From assembly GCA_035491895.1 (NCBI GenBank), contig DATJJY010000048.1:1-64000 (forward strand): a DNA stretch of 64,000 bases. The letters run 5' to 3'. Every line of letters starts with the position of its first letter. The stretch's first letter is position 1. A program made the translations under genes and the position numbers. Below, piece by piece: positions 1 to 8,836 of the stretch. The notes beneath the pieces were generated by a model. It was not told the DNA's origin and did no database searches. It was given only the letters and a program-made list of their open reading frames with translations. The stretch is from DASTHG01 sp035491895 (GTDB lineage: Bacteria > Gemmatimonadota > Gemmatimonadetes > Gemmatimonadales > GWC2-71-9).

Positions 1-908
1 CTGACGGCGATCTCTTCGGGCGTCTCGGCGCCGATCGGTAGTCCGACGGGCACGTGCACCCGCTCCAACGCCGCCGCCGGCACCCCTGCCGCACGCAGCG
101 CCTTCGTCACCACCGCCTGTTTGCGCCGGCTGCCGAGCAGCCCCACGTATCCGGCGCCGGTCGTCGCCACGAGCTCGAGAATCGCTGCATCGTGGCGATG
201 TCCCCGCGTGGCGATGACGACGGCGTCCTGTGCTCCAATCGATACCTGAGCCAGCGCGGCCGCGACGGGAGCGGCGACCACGCAGGTCGTACTCGGAAAC
301 CGCGCGGGGTCCGCGAACTCCGGCCGGTCGTCCACCACGACGACGCGGAATCCGGCCACGGCGGCGGCGTGAGCGATCGCGCTGCCCACGTGACCGGCGC
401 CGAAGACGACGACCCGCGGCGGCGGGAGCAGGTGCTCGATCATCGTCCGCCGGTCCAGGGAGAGCACGGCTGCCGCACCGCTGCCGTCGCCGGTCCCAGG
501 GGAAAAGTGCTTCACCGGCCCGTGGGACCAGTCGAGGGCCGTCGTCAGGGTCCCCTGCACCGCCTGAGCCGCTGCTTCGAGTGCCGCAATGAACGCCTCG
601 TGCTGCACCAGCGGCTCGACCACGATGTCGACGGTTCCGCCGCAGGACAGACCGAGATCACCGGCGATATCGGCGTTCAGATGGTGCGTGCGAATCAGCG
701 GCCCGTGGCCCGTGGCCGCCTGCGCCGCTTCGAGGACGTCGGCTTCGACGCACCCGCCGCCGATCGATCCCTCGAGCCGGCCGGCGGGACCGACCAGCAT
801 CTTCGTCCCCACCGGCACCGGCGTGGATCCGAGCGTGCGTGCGACCGTCGCCAGCGCGCCGCCATTCCCCGCGCGCGCCAAGAGCGCCGCCGCCCGCCAG
901 ATGGTCAC
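1..908 (-). CDS. xdhC: XdhC/CoxI family molybdenum cofactor insertion protein (3' end beyond window)
   Basis: Translation gives an N-terminal XdhC_CoxI domain (GSIGGGCVEADVLEAA) and a C-terminal Rossmann-type XdhC domain (VVVFGAGHVGSAIAHAA, then VVVVDDRPEF). The last visible residues, PIGAETPEEIAVS, are typical of the family's end, so only a few residues are missing. Family members bind and sulfurate the molybdenum cofactor before its insertion into xanthine or CO dehydrogenase-type enzymes in the cytoplasm. The GTG start at 908 overlaps the TGA of the upstream AhpD-like gene (GTGA), so the pair is probably translationally coupled. No molybdo-hydroxylase subunit is visible in the window. Confidence 0.9.
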   Translation of the reverse strand, partial: MTIWRAAALLARAGNGGALATVARTLGSTPVPVGTKMLVGPAGRLEGSIGGGCVEADVLEAAQAATGHGPLIRTHHLNADIAGDLGLSCGGTVDIVVEPLVQHEAFIAALEAAAQAVQGTLTTALDWSHGPVKHFSPGTGDGSGAAAVLSLDRRTMIEHLLPPPRVVVFGAGHVGSAIAHAAAVAGFRVVVVDDRPEFADPARFPSTTCVVAAPVAAALAQVSIGAQDAVVIATRGHRHDAAILELVATTGAGYVGLLGSRRKQAVVTKALRAAGVPAAALERVHVPVGLPIGAETPEEIAV

Positions 909-1258
909 GGCGCGGGGAGCTCCTCGAGTCGCGCCACCGCGCGCCGCAAATGGGGGATCACGATCGATCCGCCGACGACCAGTGCCACTGCGAAGGCGTC
1001 GTACAGCTCGGCGTCGTTCACGCCCTCTTCGCGGCAGCGCACCAGGTGGTAAGTGACGCAATCATCGCAGCGCAGCACCATCGAAGCCACGAGGCCGAGC
1101 AGCTCCTTGGTCTTGACGGGGAGCGCGCCGGTTTCGTAGGTGCGGGTGTCGAGAGCGAAGAACCGGTTGATGTTGAGATTGCCGGCCTCGAGAATGGCGG
1201 CATTCATCTTTTCGCGAAAGTGCCGGAAGGCTTCCAGCGTCTGCGCGGAATCGCTCAT
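905..1258 (-). CDS. Carboxymuconolactone decarboxylase/AhpD-like protein
   Basis: A 117-residue all-helical protein with the AhpD signature RCDDCVTYHL (C-x2-C followed by His), the redox-active motif of alkylhydroperoxidase-D-like proteins. Such proteins reduce peroxides or regenerate peroxiredoxins; some relatives are decarboxylases, so the substrate cannot be named. The ATG at 1258 lies just after a terminator-like hairpin belonging to the upstream cupredoxin gene. It is followed by xdhC with a 4-nt overlap, which suggests a role linked to that operon. Confidence 0.85.
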   Translation of the reverse strand: MSDSAQTLEAFRHFREKMNAAILEAGNLNINRFFALDTRTYETGALPVKTKELLGLVASMVLRCDDCVTYHLVRCREEGVNDAELYDAFAVALVVGGSIVIPHLRRAVARLEELPAP

Positions 1259-1262
1259 GCGG

Positions 1263-1300
1263 AAAAACTAAGCTCCCGGAGTGGAATCCGCCCCGGGAGC
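1263..1300 (-). terminator. Rho-independent terminator after the cupredoxin gene
   Basis: Read on the minus strand, GCTCCCGG (1300-1293) pairs perfectly with CCGGGAGC (1279-1272) across a 13-nt loop and is followed by TTAGTTTTT. This is a classic intrinsic terminator. It lies between the stop of the cupredoxin gene (1324) and the start of the AhpD-like gene (1258), so the two are probably separate transcription units. Confidence 0.7.
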
Positions 1301-1323
1301 GCCGTGATGTGCCGCGACTGGGA

Positions 1324-1704
1324 CTATTGCACGACGATGGTGCCGTGCATCCCCGTCCCCGGCCCGCCATGGATGCTGCAGTGATACTGATACGTCCCCG
1401 CCACCAGAACGGGGCTGTACGTCCCCGACGTCAAGACCGCAGTGTTCGCCGGCAGCGTCCCGGGGCCGCTGTCCCAGATCACCGAATGACCGTTCGAGGG
1501 AGTCGACCAGGTGAACGTCACCGTACCCGCGGAGACGGTGTCGGGGGTCGGCGAGAAGAGATTGTTCTTGACCGAGAGGCTCGTGGTGTGGCCGCCCGTG
1601 GTCCCACCGCCTCCGCCACCGCCGCCACCACCATACGTTGGAGAGTTACTGCAGCCGCTCAGCGTCGCGTAGACTGCGATGATGAAGATGGTACGCTTCC
1701 GCAT
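1324..1704 (-). CDS. Cupredoxin-domain lipoprotein (plastocyanin-like)
   Basis: A 126-residue exported lipoprotein. The N-terminus has a short hydrophobic stretch ending in the lipobox LSGC, then a linker with ten consecutive glycines, then a single cupredoxin domain. Type-1 copper ligands are visible: His in NGHSVIW, Cys and His in YHCSIHG, and Met in GTGMHG. Family members carry electrons at the outer face of the membrane. The start follows a good Shine-Dalgarno (GGGAGG). It lies downstream of a second cupredoxin and the alternative complex III operon, so a respiratory electron-carrier role is likely but inferred. Confidence 0.85.
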   Translation of the reverse strand: MRKRTIFIIAVYATLSGCSNSPTYGGGGGGGGGGTTGGHTTSLSVKNNLFSPTPDTVSAGTVTFTWSTPSNGHSVIWDSGPGTLPANTAVLTSGTYSPVLVAGTYQYHCSIHGGPGTGMHGTIVVQ

Positions 1705-1787
1705 GAAACGCCTCCCACCAGGGGTCGAGTACTTCGACGGACGCGCCCTGATACCCGACCGGTCAGAGAGGTTTCGTCAGGCTCCAG

Positions 1788-2192
1788 TCAACGCACCTGA
1801 ATCTCGCCTGTCATCGTGGGATGGATGGAACACTTGTAGAAGTAGTTGTAGCCGGCGCGCGAGAAAGTCCGCAGGACCAACGACCCTGGATTCAGCTGGG
1901 CGTTGACCGAGTCGGCGCTCCAGCTCGAGTCGACGGGGCTCACGGTGGTCGCGGTGACGGTATGGGCGATCGAGCCGAGGTTCTGCCAACACACCGATTC
2001 GCCATGCGTGACCGTCGTGATCTGGGGCGTGAACGTCTGGTTGTCCTGGGCGTTGATGACGAACTGCGCGCCCGTACCGGCGCAGCCATTGCCCTCGCCG
2101 GCAGGATTCCCGCACGCCAACGCCACTGCTACACCGGCCGCCAAACCGAGCGCGCCAGCCAGATTCCGAGGACCACGATTGGATTGCCACAT
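1788..2192 (-). CDS. Cupredoxin-domain lipoprotein next to alternative complex III
   Basis: A 134-residue protein with a signal peptide ending in a lipobox-like VALACG and a plastocyanin-like domain. Copper ligands are visible: His in IAHTVTA, and Cys, His and Met in KCSIHPTMTG. It begins only 12 nt after the actF stop, so it is probably co-transcribed with the act operon. Position and fold make it a candidate periplasmic electron acceptor for alternative complex III, passing electrons to a terminal oxidase. That role is inference; monoheme cytochrome c serves this function in some other organisms. Confidence 0.85.
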   Translation of the reverse strand: MWQSNRGPRNLAGALGLAAGVAVALACGNPAGEGNGCAGTGAQFVINAQDNQTFTPQITTVTHGESVCWQNLGSIAHTVTATTVSPVDSSWSADSVNAQLNPGSLVLRTFSRAGYNYFYKCSIHPTMTGEIQVR

Positions 2193-2204
2193 GACTGTAG
2201 TACC

Positions 2205-3419
2205 TCAGTGCCCGTGCTCGCGCTCCAACGTATCGGCAGCGAGCCGGGGTGAGAGCATGGGATAGCGCCCCGCAAACCAGCTGTAGGACAGTGCGAACAG
2301 TCCGCCGAAGAACAACGTCGCTCCGATCTCGGGAAGGCCGATGGCGGGCGCCGCGCCGCCGCTGATCGACGGCACGATCTCGAAATACCGCTCCAGCCAG
2401 ATCCCGGTGAGACTGATGAGCGCGATGGCCATCAGGAACGGCGGCGACCGCTTCGGCTTCTCGCCCAGGATTCCGATGAACGGAATCAGGAACACCATCA
2501 GGAATACCGCGATCCCGACCGGCCGCCAGGCACCCCACAGCCGGTAGAAGATGAAGTACGTCTCCTCGGGAAGATTGCCGTACCAGATCACGAGGAACTG
2601 GGCGAACATGAGGTAGGCCCAGAACACCGTGAACCCGAAGCACAGTTTCCCGAGATCGTGCTGCTGTTTCGACGAATACAACCCGCCGAGGCCCATGCTG
2701 GAGCGCATTCGCACGCTCAGCACCGCGAGCCACATCCATGCGGCGAGGAAGCTGCCCATGAAGTAGAAGACGCCGAACAGGTTGCTCACCCATTGATGGG
2801 CGAGCGACATCACGGCATCGAACGCGAACAGGCTGAGGCCGAAGGCGTATCCCAGCACGACGAACGCCGCGTCCCGGGCGATCCGGCCCTTCTCAATCGG
2901 ATCGGTCTCGACCGGCTTCCCCGTCGCGATCTCGCGAATATCGGGCGCCATGTCGGCGCGCACGAACCGCCACGACAACCACGCGAGCAGCGTCAGCACG
3001 AGGCCGTCGCGCACGTAGAACCCGACCGGCGTGAGCCACCACCCCAGATCGGTGCGGGGCGTCGTGACCCAGGGATAGATGTAACTCCGCCCGAAGAACG
3101 AGATGAGGAACAGCACCACCGCCACTGGCAGAAACGCCACCGCAGCCTCGGCCAGCCGGATGATGACGCCCGACCAGTGACCCTTGGCGAGTTTTTGCGA
3201 CGCGCCGACGACCACCGACCCCATCGCCAACCCGAGCCAGTCGAACAGGTTGAAGTGGTACGCCGACCAGACGCGATCGGGGTGCGAGCGGAGGTTCAAC
3301 AGCAACAGCACCAGCCCGATCGCGGTCGCGCCCAGCCCGATGATCCGGAACGACGCGACCGGAAACGCCCGGGCCTTTTCCGCGAGCTCGACTCGATTCA
3401 CGGCGGTCGTGGTGCTCAC
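2205..3419 (-). CDS. actF: Alternative complex III subunit ActF (NrfD-like membrane protein)
   Basis: A 404-residue polytopic protein with about ten membrane helices, similar in type to ActC. ActF belongs to the PsrC/NrfD-like integral subunits of alternative complex III, which oxidises quinol in the cytoplasmic membrane. The GTG at 3419 is preferred because it overlaps the actE stop as GTGA; the alternative start upstream at 3476 lies inside actE and adds an uncharacteristic Arg/Pro-rich stretch. It is the last act gene: no actG or actH follows, and a cupredoxin gene comes next. Confidence 0.92.
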   Translation of the reverse strand: MSTTTAVNRVELAEKARAFPVASFRIIGLGATAIGLVLLLLNLRSHPDRVWSAYHFNLFDWLGLAMGSVVVGASQKLAKGHWSGVIIRLAEAAVAFLPVAVVLFLISFFGRSYIYPWVTTPRTDLGWWLTPVGFYVRDGLVLTLLAWLSWRFVRADMAPDIREIATGKPVETDPIEKGRIARDAAFVVLGYAFGLSLFAFDAVMSLAHQWVSNLFGVFYFMGSFLAAWMWLAVLSVRMRSSMGLGGLYSSKQQHDLGKLCFGFTVFWAYLMFAQFLVIWYGNLPEETYFIFYRLWGAWRPVGIAVFLMVFLIPFIGILGEKPKRSPPFLMAIALISLTGIWLERYFEIVPSISGGAAPAIGLPEIGATLFFGGLFALSYSWFAGRYPMLSPRLAADTLEREHGH

Positions 3420-3955
3420 GGCCGGCCTCCCCGGGCTTCGAGCTGCAGCGAGCGGACGTAGTTCACCAGATCCCAACGGTCCGCCCCATGGACCTTATCC
3501 CCGTAAATCGGCATCAGCCCTCGCCCCATGCTGGGGGCGTGGACGAGCACGCCGTAGATGTAGCCGTCCGAGCGCCGCGCCACCGTGTCAGTCACGAGGG
3601 AGCGCACGCCGACGAACGGGCCTCCCGACATCGAGGAGATTGGGCCGTCGCCGCGGCCGCTCGGGCCGTGGCAGACCAGGCAGTACGTCTCGTACTCCCA
3701 CTTGCCGCGGTTCAACGACTCGGAGGTGCGAGTCCGCGGATTGGCGAGCTTCTCCGCCGCCTGAGGCCCGAGCGAATCGGGCTCGACGCCCGTTATCGGG
3801 ACCGTCCCCGGCACCGGATTACGCGGCATGGCGTACGGCTTGATGCTGCGCTGGTGGCGCATCGTGGCGAACCAGCCGACGTGGTGCACGACGTAGTCGG
3901 GATCGCAGGCCGCCAGTACGATCAGCGCGAGTGCGGCCACGATGCGCTTACGCAC
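3416..3955 (-). CDS. actE: Alternative complex III subunit ActE (monoheme cytochrome c lipoprotein)
   Basis: A 179-residue protein with lipobox LAAC (Cys17), a single haem c motif CLVCH at residues 92-96 and a probable axial Met148 in GLMPIYG. It is the membrane-anchored monoheme cytochrome of alternative complex III and relays electrons on the periplasmic side. The start overlaps the actD stop by 8 nt and the end overlaps the actF start by 4 nt, consistent with coordinated translation in the order A-B-C-D-E-F. Confidence 0.93.
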   Translation of the reverse strand: MRKRIVAALALIVLAACDPDYVVHHVGWFATMRHQRSIKPYAMPRNPVPGTVPITGVEPDSLGPQAAEKLANPRTRTSESLNRGKWEYETYCLVCHGPSGRGDGPISSMSGGPFVGVRSLVTDTVARRSDGYIYGVLVHAPSMGRGLMPIYGDKVHGADRWDLVNYVRSLQLEARGGRP

Positions 3956-4496
3956 GCCGTACCTCCTCGGCGCCCGCGCCGCGCAGCACGCCTTCCATGG
4001 CGCCCGCCTGATCGGCGCCGCAGCGCACGAACACGCCGAACTTGTCGTTCGTGAAGCGCGGATCGTAGGCGATCGTCCCCTGGTGGCGCGATGCCAGCAA
4101 CGCGTTGAACAAGAGCCCGAGGATCGTGGTGAGCGCGCCGAACAGCACCGTCATTTCGAACATGATGATGACATAGGGCAAAATCGACCCCACCGGTTTG
4201 CCGCCCACCACCACCGGCCAGTCGTAGGACATGTAGAGCGTCAGCCACGCGCCGATGCCGCACCCCGTCATGCCCCCGATCAGCGTCCACATGCGCACCG
4301 GGCTCGTCGGCTGGGCGATGGCCGCCTCGAGCTCGTGCCGCGGGATCGGCGAGTAGACCGTCAACTCGTCGCCGTGTCCCCCCGCCTTCAGCTTCTCGAT
4401 CGCTTCGACGGTCGCGTCGAGGTGGCCGAATACGCCGAGCACGCCGGGCGTGGCGGGGGGATGAAAGATGTCGGCCAGGGCCTTGGGCATCATCAT
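3948..4496 (-). CDS. actD: Alternative complex III subunit ActD (DUF3341)
   Basis: A 182-residue protein with a soluble N-terminal part (GVFGHLDATVEAIEKL, YSPIPRHELEAAI) followed by two membrane helices at roughly residues 65-85 and 100-125. This is the architecture of the DUF3341 subunit ActD. It has no cofactor motif. The start is taken as the first of three consecutive ATG codons, at 4496, where ATGA overlaps the actC stop. Confidence 0.93.
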   Translation of the reverse strand: MMMPKALADIFHPPATPGVLGVFGHLDATVEAIEKLKAGGHGDELTVYSPIPRHELEAAIAQPTSPVRMWTLIGGMTGCGIGAWLTLYMSYDWPVVVGGKPVGSILPYVIIMFEMTVLFGALTTILGLLFNALLASRHQGTIAYDPRFTNDKFGVFVRCGADQAGAMEGVLRGAGAEEVRRA

Positions 4497-5845
4497 GCGC
4501 CGGCCCTCGCCTTCGCGCGCGTAGGCGGCGGCAGCACTTCCTTCACCTCGGAGATCGAAACCGCCGGGAAGTTCTTCACGAACAGCAGGAACCACATGAA
4601 GAACCAGCCGAAGCTGCCCGCCATGATGCCCCAGTCGGCCCAGGTCGCGTTGTAATTGGCGTTGGTCCAGTGGGTGTACGGCTCGCCGGCGAGCGACACG
4701 ACGATGATCACGAAGCGCTCGAACCACATCCCGATGTTGACGAAGATCGAGATGACGAAGAGACCGGTGATGCTGGTGCGCACCTTCCGGAACCACAGCA
4801 GGTAGGGCAGCAGGCCGTTGCAGATGTTCATCGTCCAGCTGGCCCACCAGAACGAGCCGAACGCACGGAACCAGAAGCCGGCGCGCTCGTCGGCGTTGCC
4901 GCTGAACCAGGCGACGAAGTTCTCGGTGACGTAGGAGAAACTCACGATCAGCCCCGTGAAGAGGCAGAGCTTCGCGAGATTCTCGAAGTGGTGCACCGTG
5001 ATGATGTCTTCCAGATGGAACAGCTTGCGGATCGGCACGAGCAGCGTGATGACCATCGCGACGCCGGAGTAGATCGCCCCGGCCACGAAGTAGGGCGCGA
5101 ACAGCGTGGCGTGCCACCCCGGCACGATCGCCATGGCGAAATCCCACGACACGACGCTGTGCACCGAGAGCACGAGCGGGGTCGCGAGCGCGGCGAGGTA
5201 CAGATAGCCCCGCGTGTAGTGGCGCCACTGCTCGTTGGTCCCGCGCCAGCCGATCGCCGTCAACGCATACAGCTTCTTGCGCCACCCGGTCGCCACGTCG
5301 CGCGCGGCCGCGATGTCCGGGATGAGCCCCATGATCAGGAACACCGTGGAGACGGTGAAGTACGTCCCGATCGCGAACTCGTCCCAGATCAGCGGCGACT
5401 TGAAGTTCGGCCACAGGCCGCGCTCGTTGGGGTACGGGATCAGCCAGTAGAAGTACCACTGCCGGCCGATGTGAATCAGCGGGAAGAGCCCCGCCGTCAT
5501 CACGGCGAACACCGTCATCGCTTCCGCGGTGCGGTACACCGCGGTGCGCCATCCCGAGCGGAACAGATAGAGAATCGCGGAGATCAGCGTGCCCGAGTGC
5601 GCGATACCTACCCAGAACACAAAGCAGGTGATGAACACCGCCCAGTACACCGGGTGCGAGTACCCGGCCAGCCCCAGGCCATAGCGCAGGAGAAAGAGCA
5701 GGCAGGTGATGCCGATCGCCAGCAGCGTGACCGCGGCGCCGAGCAGCACGAAGTAGCCGCGGCTCGGATTCCCGAGGGTGTTCGCGATCGCCCGCGTGAC
5801 GAAATCGTAGGTGACGCGCGTCGGAGTGGATCCGGTCTGGGCCAT
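4493..5845 (-). CDS. actC: Alternative complex III subunit ActC (NrfD/PsrC-like quinol-site membrane subunit)
   Basis: A 450-residue integral membrane protein of the NrfD/PsrC type with about ten helices. Typical motifs include GIAHSGTLISAILYLFR near residues 80-96 and LIHIGRQWYFYWLIPYPNERG near 122-142. ActC is proposed to host the quinol-oxidation site and to contribute to proton translocation in alternative complex III. It starts 3 nt after the actB stop and overlaps actD by 4 nt. Confidence 0.95.
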   Translation of the reverse strand: MAQTGSTPTRVTYDFVTRAIANTLGNPSRGYFVLLGAAVTLLAIGITCLLFLLRYGLGLAGYSHPVYWAVFITCFVFWVGIAHSGTLISAILYLFRSGWRTAVYRTAEAMTVFAVMTAGLFPLIHIGRQWYFYWLIPYPNERGLWPNFKSPLIWDEFAIGTYFTVSTVFLIMGLIPDIAAARDVATGWRKKLYALTAIGWRGTNEQWRHYTRGYLYLAALATPLVLSVHSVVSWDFAMAIVPGWHATLFAPYFVAGAIYSGVAMVITLLVPIRKLFHLEDIITVHHFENLAKLCLFTGLIVSFSYVTENFVAWFSGNADERAGFWFRAFGSFWWASWTMNICNGLLPYLLWFRKVRTSITGLFVISIFVNIGMWFERFVIIVVSLAGEPYTHWTNANYNATWADWGIMAGSFGWFFMWFLLFVKNFPAVSISEVKEVLPPPTRAKARAGA

Positions 5846-5847
5846 TC

Positions 5848-8826
5848 TCAGGCCTCCTCACCCGCGACGACGCGGGCGAGGTAGGTAATGCCGGGCTTCG
5901 TGTTGAGACGGGCCAGCACGTGGTAGCCGCGTGGGTCCTCCGACAGGGCGTGCACCCGCGAGGCGGGATTGTTGAGATCCCCGAAGACGATCGCTTCCGA
6001 GGGACACGTTTGCGCGCAGGCGGGTACGATCTCCCCGTCCTGGATCTGGCGATCTTCGATCCGGGCCTTGTGTTGCGTGGACCGGATGCGCTGCACGCAG
6101 AAGGTGCACTTCTCCATCACGCCCTTCTCGCGCACCGTGACGTCCGGGTTCAGGAGCCAGCTCAGCGGCTCGGGCCAGGCCTCGTATTCACCGCCGCGCT
6201 CGGCGTAGTTGAACCAGTTGAAGAAGCGGACCTTGTAGGGGCAGTTGTTGGAGCAGTAACGCGTGCCGACGCAGCGGTTGTAGACCTGGCCGTTCAGCCC
6301 GTCGGGGGTGTGATAGGCGGCGAAGACCGGACACACCGGCTCGCACGGGGCGTTGCCGCACTGCTGGCACAGCATCGGCGTGACCGACGCACCGGCCGGT
6401 GCCGCGGGGTCGCCGCGCCAGTACCGCTCGATCCGCATCCAGCTCATCTCGCGCCGCCGCACCACGAGATCCTCGCCCACCGTCGCGAGGTTGTTCTCGG
6501 CGTAGCATGCGGTCACGCACGCAGAACAGCCGGTGCACTTGGCAAGGTCGATCGCCATCGCCCAGCGCGGATGCTCGCCCGCATAGTTGCCGAGCGACGC
6601 TTTCTCGTGCTGCGCCTCGGCCCACCCCTGCTCCGCTTCCCGGGCATACTCCGGGATCGACTCCTCATCGAGCTCGCCGACCTTCAACCCCCGGGCTTCG
6701 GCGAGCGGCAGCACCGTTACCACCTGTGCACCATGCTCGCGCGAGCTGCCTTCGCTCGTCGCGAGCTTGCGGTGTTCGTTGGTCTTGGTGACCGTCACCG
6801 ACACGACGTGCGTCCGGCCGCCGTAGACGTTCGGCTCGCCCGGCAACAGGTCGAACGCGTTGAAGGAGCGATCCTTCGCGTAGCGTCCGTAGGCTTTGTG
6901 CCCCTGTCCCGTCGGCAGCGCCACGACTCCGGGACGGATCGACGGTGTGATCCAGACCGGCGCGCTCACCGCCCCGAACGGCGACTTCACGAGCAGAAAG
7001 TCGCCGCTCGCGAGCTGCCACTTGTCGGCAGTGTCCGGATGCACCTCCACCCAAGCGTGCCACGTGATCTTGGAGACGGGGTCGGGCAGCTCCTGCAGCC
7101 ACGGCTTGTTGGCGCCGCGGCCGTCGTGCAGTGCCGGATGAGGAAAGACCACGGCCGCGAGATGCTCGGGCTCGGGATGCCAACTCGGAATGATCGCCGT
7201 CGCGAAATCGCCGAGTGGGGCCTTCGTCAGCCGCACCGGCCGGCTCGGCGCGTCACCGTAAATCCCGCCGTGCTGCAATGCCGTGTCCCACCAATCCTCG
7301 AAGGCCTGCCTGCCTCCGATACGGGTGTGCAGGGTATTCCACTTTCCCTGCAGGTACGCCTTGAACGATCCGCCCTTCCCGGACGCTTGCAGCAGGACGT
7401 CCCCCGTCTGCCGCGTCCCGTCGAACACGGGCATCATCACCGGTTGCTGCAGCGCGAACACTCCGGCGCGCGGCCGGCTGTCGTTCCACTGCTCGAGGGG
7501 GTGGAGATCGGGGAGAACGAGGTCGGCGCCCGCGGCGGTTTCGTCCAGATAGGACGAGAAGCTCACGCGGAAGCCGGCCTTCCCCCACGCCTGCGCGAAC
7601 TGTCCCCCGAGCGTGTGCACCGGGTTGGCGCCATGCACCAGCAGCAGGGCGACGCCGCCCGAGGCCAGGTCGCTCGTGAGCGTGGCCATGTCGGCATGTT
7701 TCCCGGCCGACCCCTGCGCGAGATCGGCGCCGAACTTCACCGTCTTCCCGACGGCACCGGCGACGTAGTTCAGGATGTTGACGGCGGCGACGAGCTCCAT
7801 GCCGCCCGGGTAGTGGGTGGCCATCCCGCCGGCGACGGCGAGCGGCGCCGCCGTCCGCGTGAATTCCGTCGCGAGTCGCTCGATGACGGCGAGATCCACG
7901 CCGATCGCCTTGGCGACGTCGGCCGCTCGCGGTAACCCGAGCCGGGCCGCGTCTGCGGGAACGTTCCCCAGCCGCTGCGAGACGATGACTTGCGCCATCG
8001 CGAGCGCGAGCAGCCCTTCCGTCCCGGGACTCGTGCCGATCCATTCGTCAGCGATCAACCCCGTCTGCGGCAGGCGCGGGCCGACGAACACGAACTTCGC
8101 CATCGATGCGTCGCGGCCAGACTCGAAGCTGTGCGCGCGGGTGAAGGCGTTCTGGAAGCCGACGGGAGAGAGCCACGTCTCCATGAAGTCCGCGCCGAAC
8201 GACATGATGTACCCGGCCGCGGCAAAATCGTAAGTCGGGATCGTCGCGTCGCCGAAGACGAGTCGATTGCCCTCCCGCAGCGCCTCGAACGCGAACGGCT
8301 CGTAGGTGACGTGGCGCCCTCCCACCTGCTGCATCCACTCGTCCACCAGCTCACCGAAGCTCCCGGTCTCGACGCCGGTGACGAAAACGATCCCCTTCCC
8401 CCGCGCCGCCGTCGCCTTCTCCTGCAGCGTGGCGATCGCCTTGTCCCACGTGGTCGTCTCGAGCGTGCCCGAAGCGGAGCGTTGCATCGGGCCGGTGACG
8501 CGATCGGGGTTGTAGAGTCCCTGCAACCCGGCCTGCCCCCGCGCGCACAGGCGGCCCTGGTTCACCGGCGAGTCGGGGTTGCCTTCGAGCTTGATGGCGC
8601 GTCCTTCCCGAACCTTTACGTGCAGACCGCACCCCGCCCCGCATTCGCGGCAGGTGGTAGCGTACCAGGTCGCGAGACCGGGCGTCTGGTCTTCGGGAGG
8701 AATGACGTACGGAATGAGCTTCTCGGTGGGCTCGGGACCGATTCCACACCCCGACAGCGCGGCGGCACCGCCGCCCGCGACGCCGAGCACTTTGAGGAAC
8801 CGCCGCCGATCCATGCCGTCGCTCAT
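5848..8826 (-). CDS. actB: Alternative complex III subunit ActB (molybdopterin-oxidoreductase-like plus Fe-S domain)
   Basis: A 992-residue fused subunit. The N-terminus has a Tat-like motif (DRRRFLK) and a lipobox-like LSGC ending at Cys27. Residues about 50-700 resemble molybdopterin oxidoreductases and keep a four-cysteine motif (Cys59, Cys62, Cys66, Cys94). The C-terminal ferredoxin-like domain carries several Cys clusters (KCTGCSACVTAC, CQQCGNAPCEPVCP, CSNNCPY, KCTFC, CAQTCP). In characterised complexes the first domain lacks a molybdenum cofactor and the second carries one [3Fe-4S] and three [4Fe-4S] clusters. The ATG at 8826 sits 10 nt after the actA stop; an in-frame start at 8862 would overlap actA. 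Confidence 0.95.
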   Translation of the reverse strand: MSDGMDRRRFLKVLGVAGGGAAALSGCGIGPEPTEKLIPYVIPPEDQTPGLATWYATTCRECGAGCGLHVKVREGRAIKLEGNPDSPVNQGRLCARGQAGLQGLYNPDRVTGPMQRSASGTLETTTWDKAIATLQEKATAARGKGIVFVTGVETGSFGELVDEWMQQVGGRHVTYEPFAFEALREGNRLVFGDATIPTYDFAAAGYIMSFGADFMETWLSPVGFQNAFTRAHSFESGRDASMAKFVFVGPRLPQTGLIADEWIGTSPGTEGLLALAMAQVIVSQRLGNVPADAARLGLPRAADVAKAIGVDLAVIERLATEFTRTAAPLAVAGGMATHYPGGMELVAAVNILNYVAGAVGKTVKFGADLAQGSAGKHADMATLTSDLASGGVALLLVHGANPVHTLGGQFAQAWGKAGFRVSFSSYLDETAAGADLVLPDLHPLEQWNDSRPRAGVFALQQPVMMPVFDGTRQTGDVLLQASGKGGSFKAYLQGKWNTLHTRIGGRQAFEDWWDTALQHGGIYGDAPSRPVRLTKAPLGDFATAIIPSWHPEPEHLAAVVFPHPALHDGRGANKPWLQELPDPVSKITWHAWVEVHPDTADKWQLASGDFLLVKSPFGAVSAPVWITPSIRPGVVALPTGQGHKAYGRYAKDRSFNAFDLLPGEPNVYGGRTHVVSVTVTKTNEHRKLATSEGSSREHGAQVVTVLPLAEARGLKVGELDEESIPEYAREAEQGWAEAQHEKASLGNYAGEHPRWAMAIDLAKCTGCSACVTACYAENNLATVGEDLVVRRREMSWMRIERYWRGDPAAPAGASVTPMLCQQCGNAPCEPVCPVFAAYHTPDGLNGQVYNRCVGTRYCSNNCPYKVRFFNWFNYAERGGEYEAWPEPLSWLLNPDVTVREKGVMEKCTFCVQRIRSTQHKARIEDRQIQDGEIVPACAQTCPSEAIVFGDLNNPASRVHALSEDPRGYHVLARLNTKPGITYLARVVAGEEA

Positions 8827-8836
8827 ATCGTCTCGC

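Noticed and set aside
1259..1275. TAGTTTTT before the AhpD-like start as another TAnnTT promoter
   Set aside because: It is better explained as the T-tract of the intrinsic terminator formed by 1272-1300.
3948..5861. A 637-codon open frame on the minus strand across actC and actD
   Set aside because: Only its last 182 codons are a real gene (ActD); the rest is an Arg/His-rich reading of actC in another frame, caused by high GC content.
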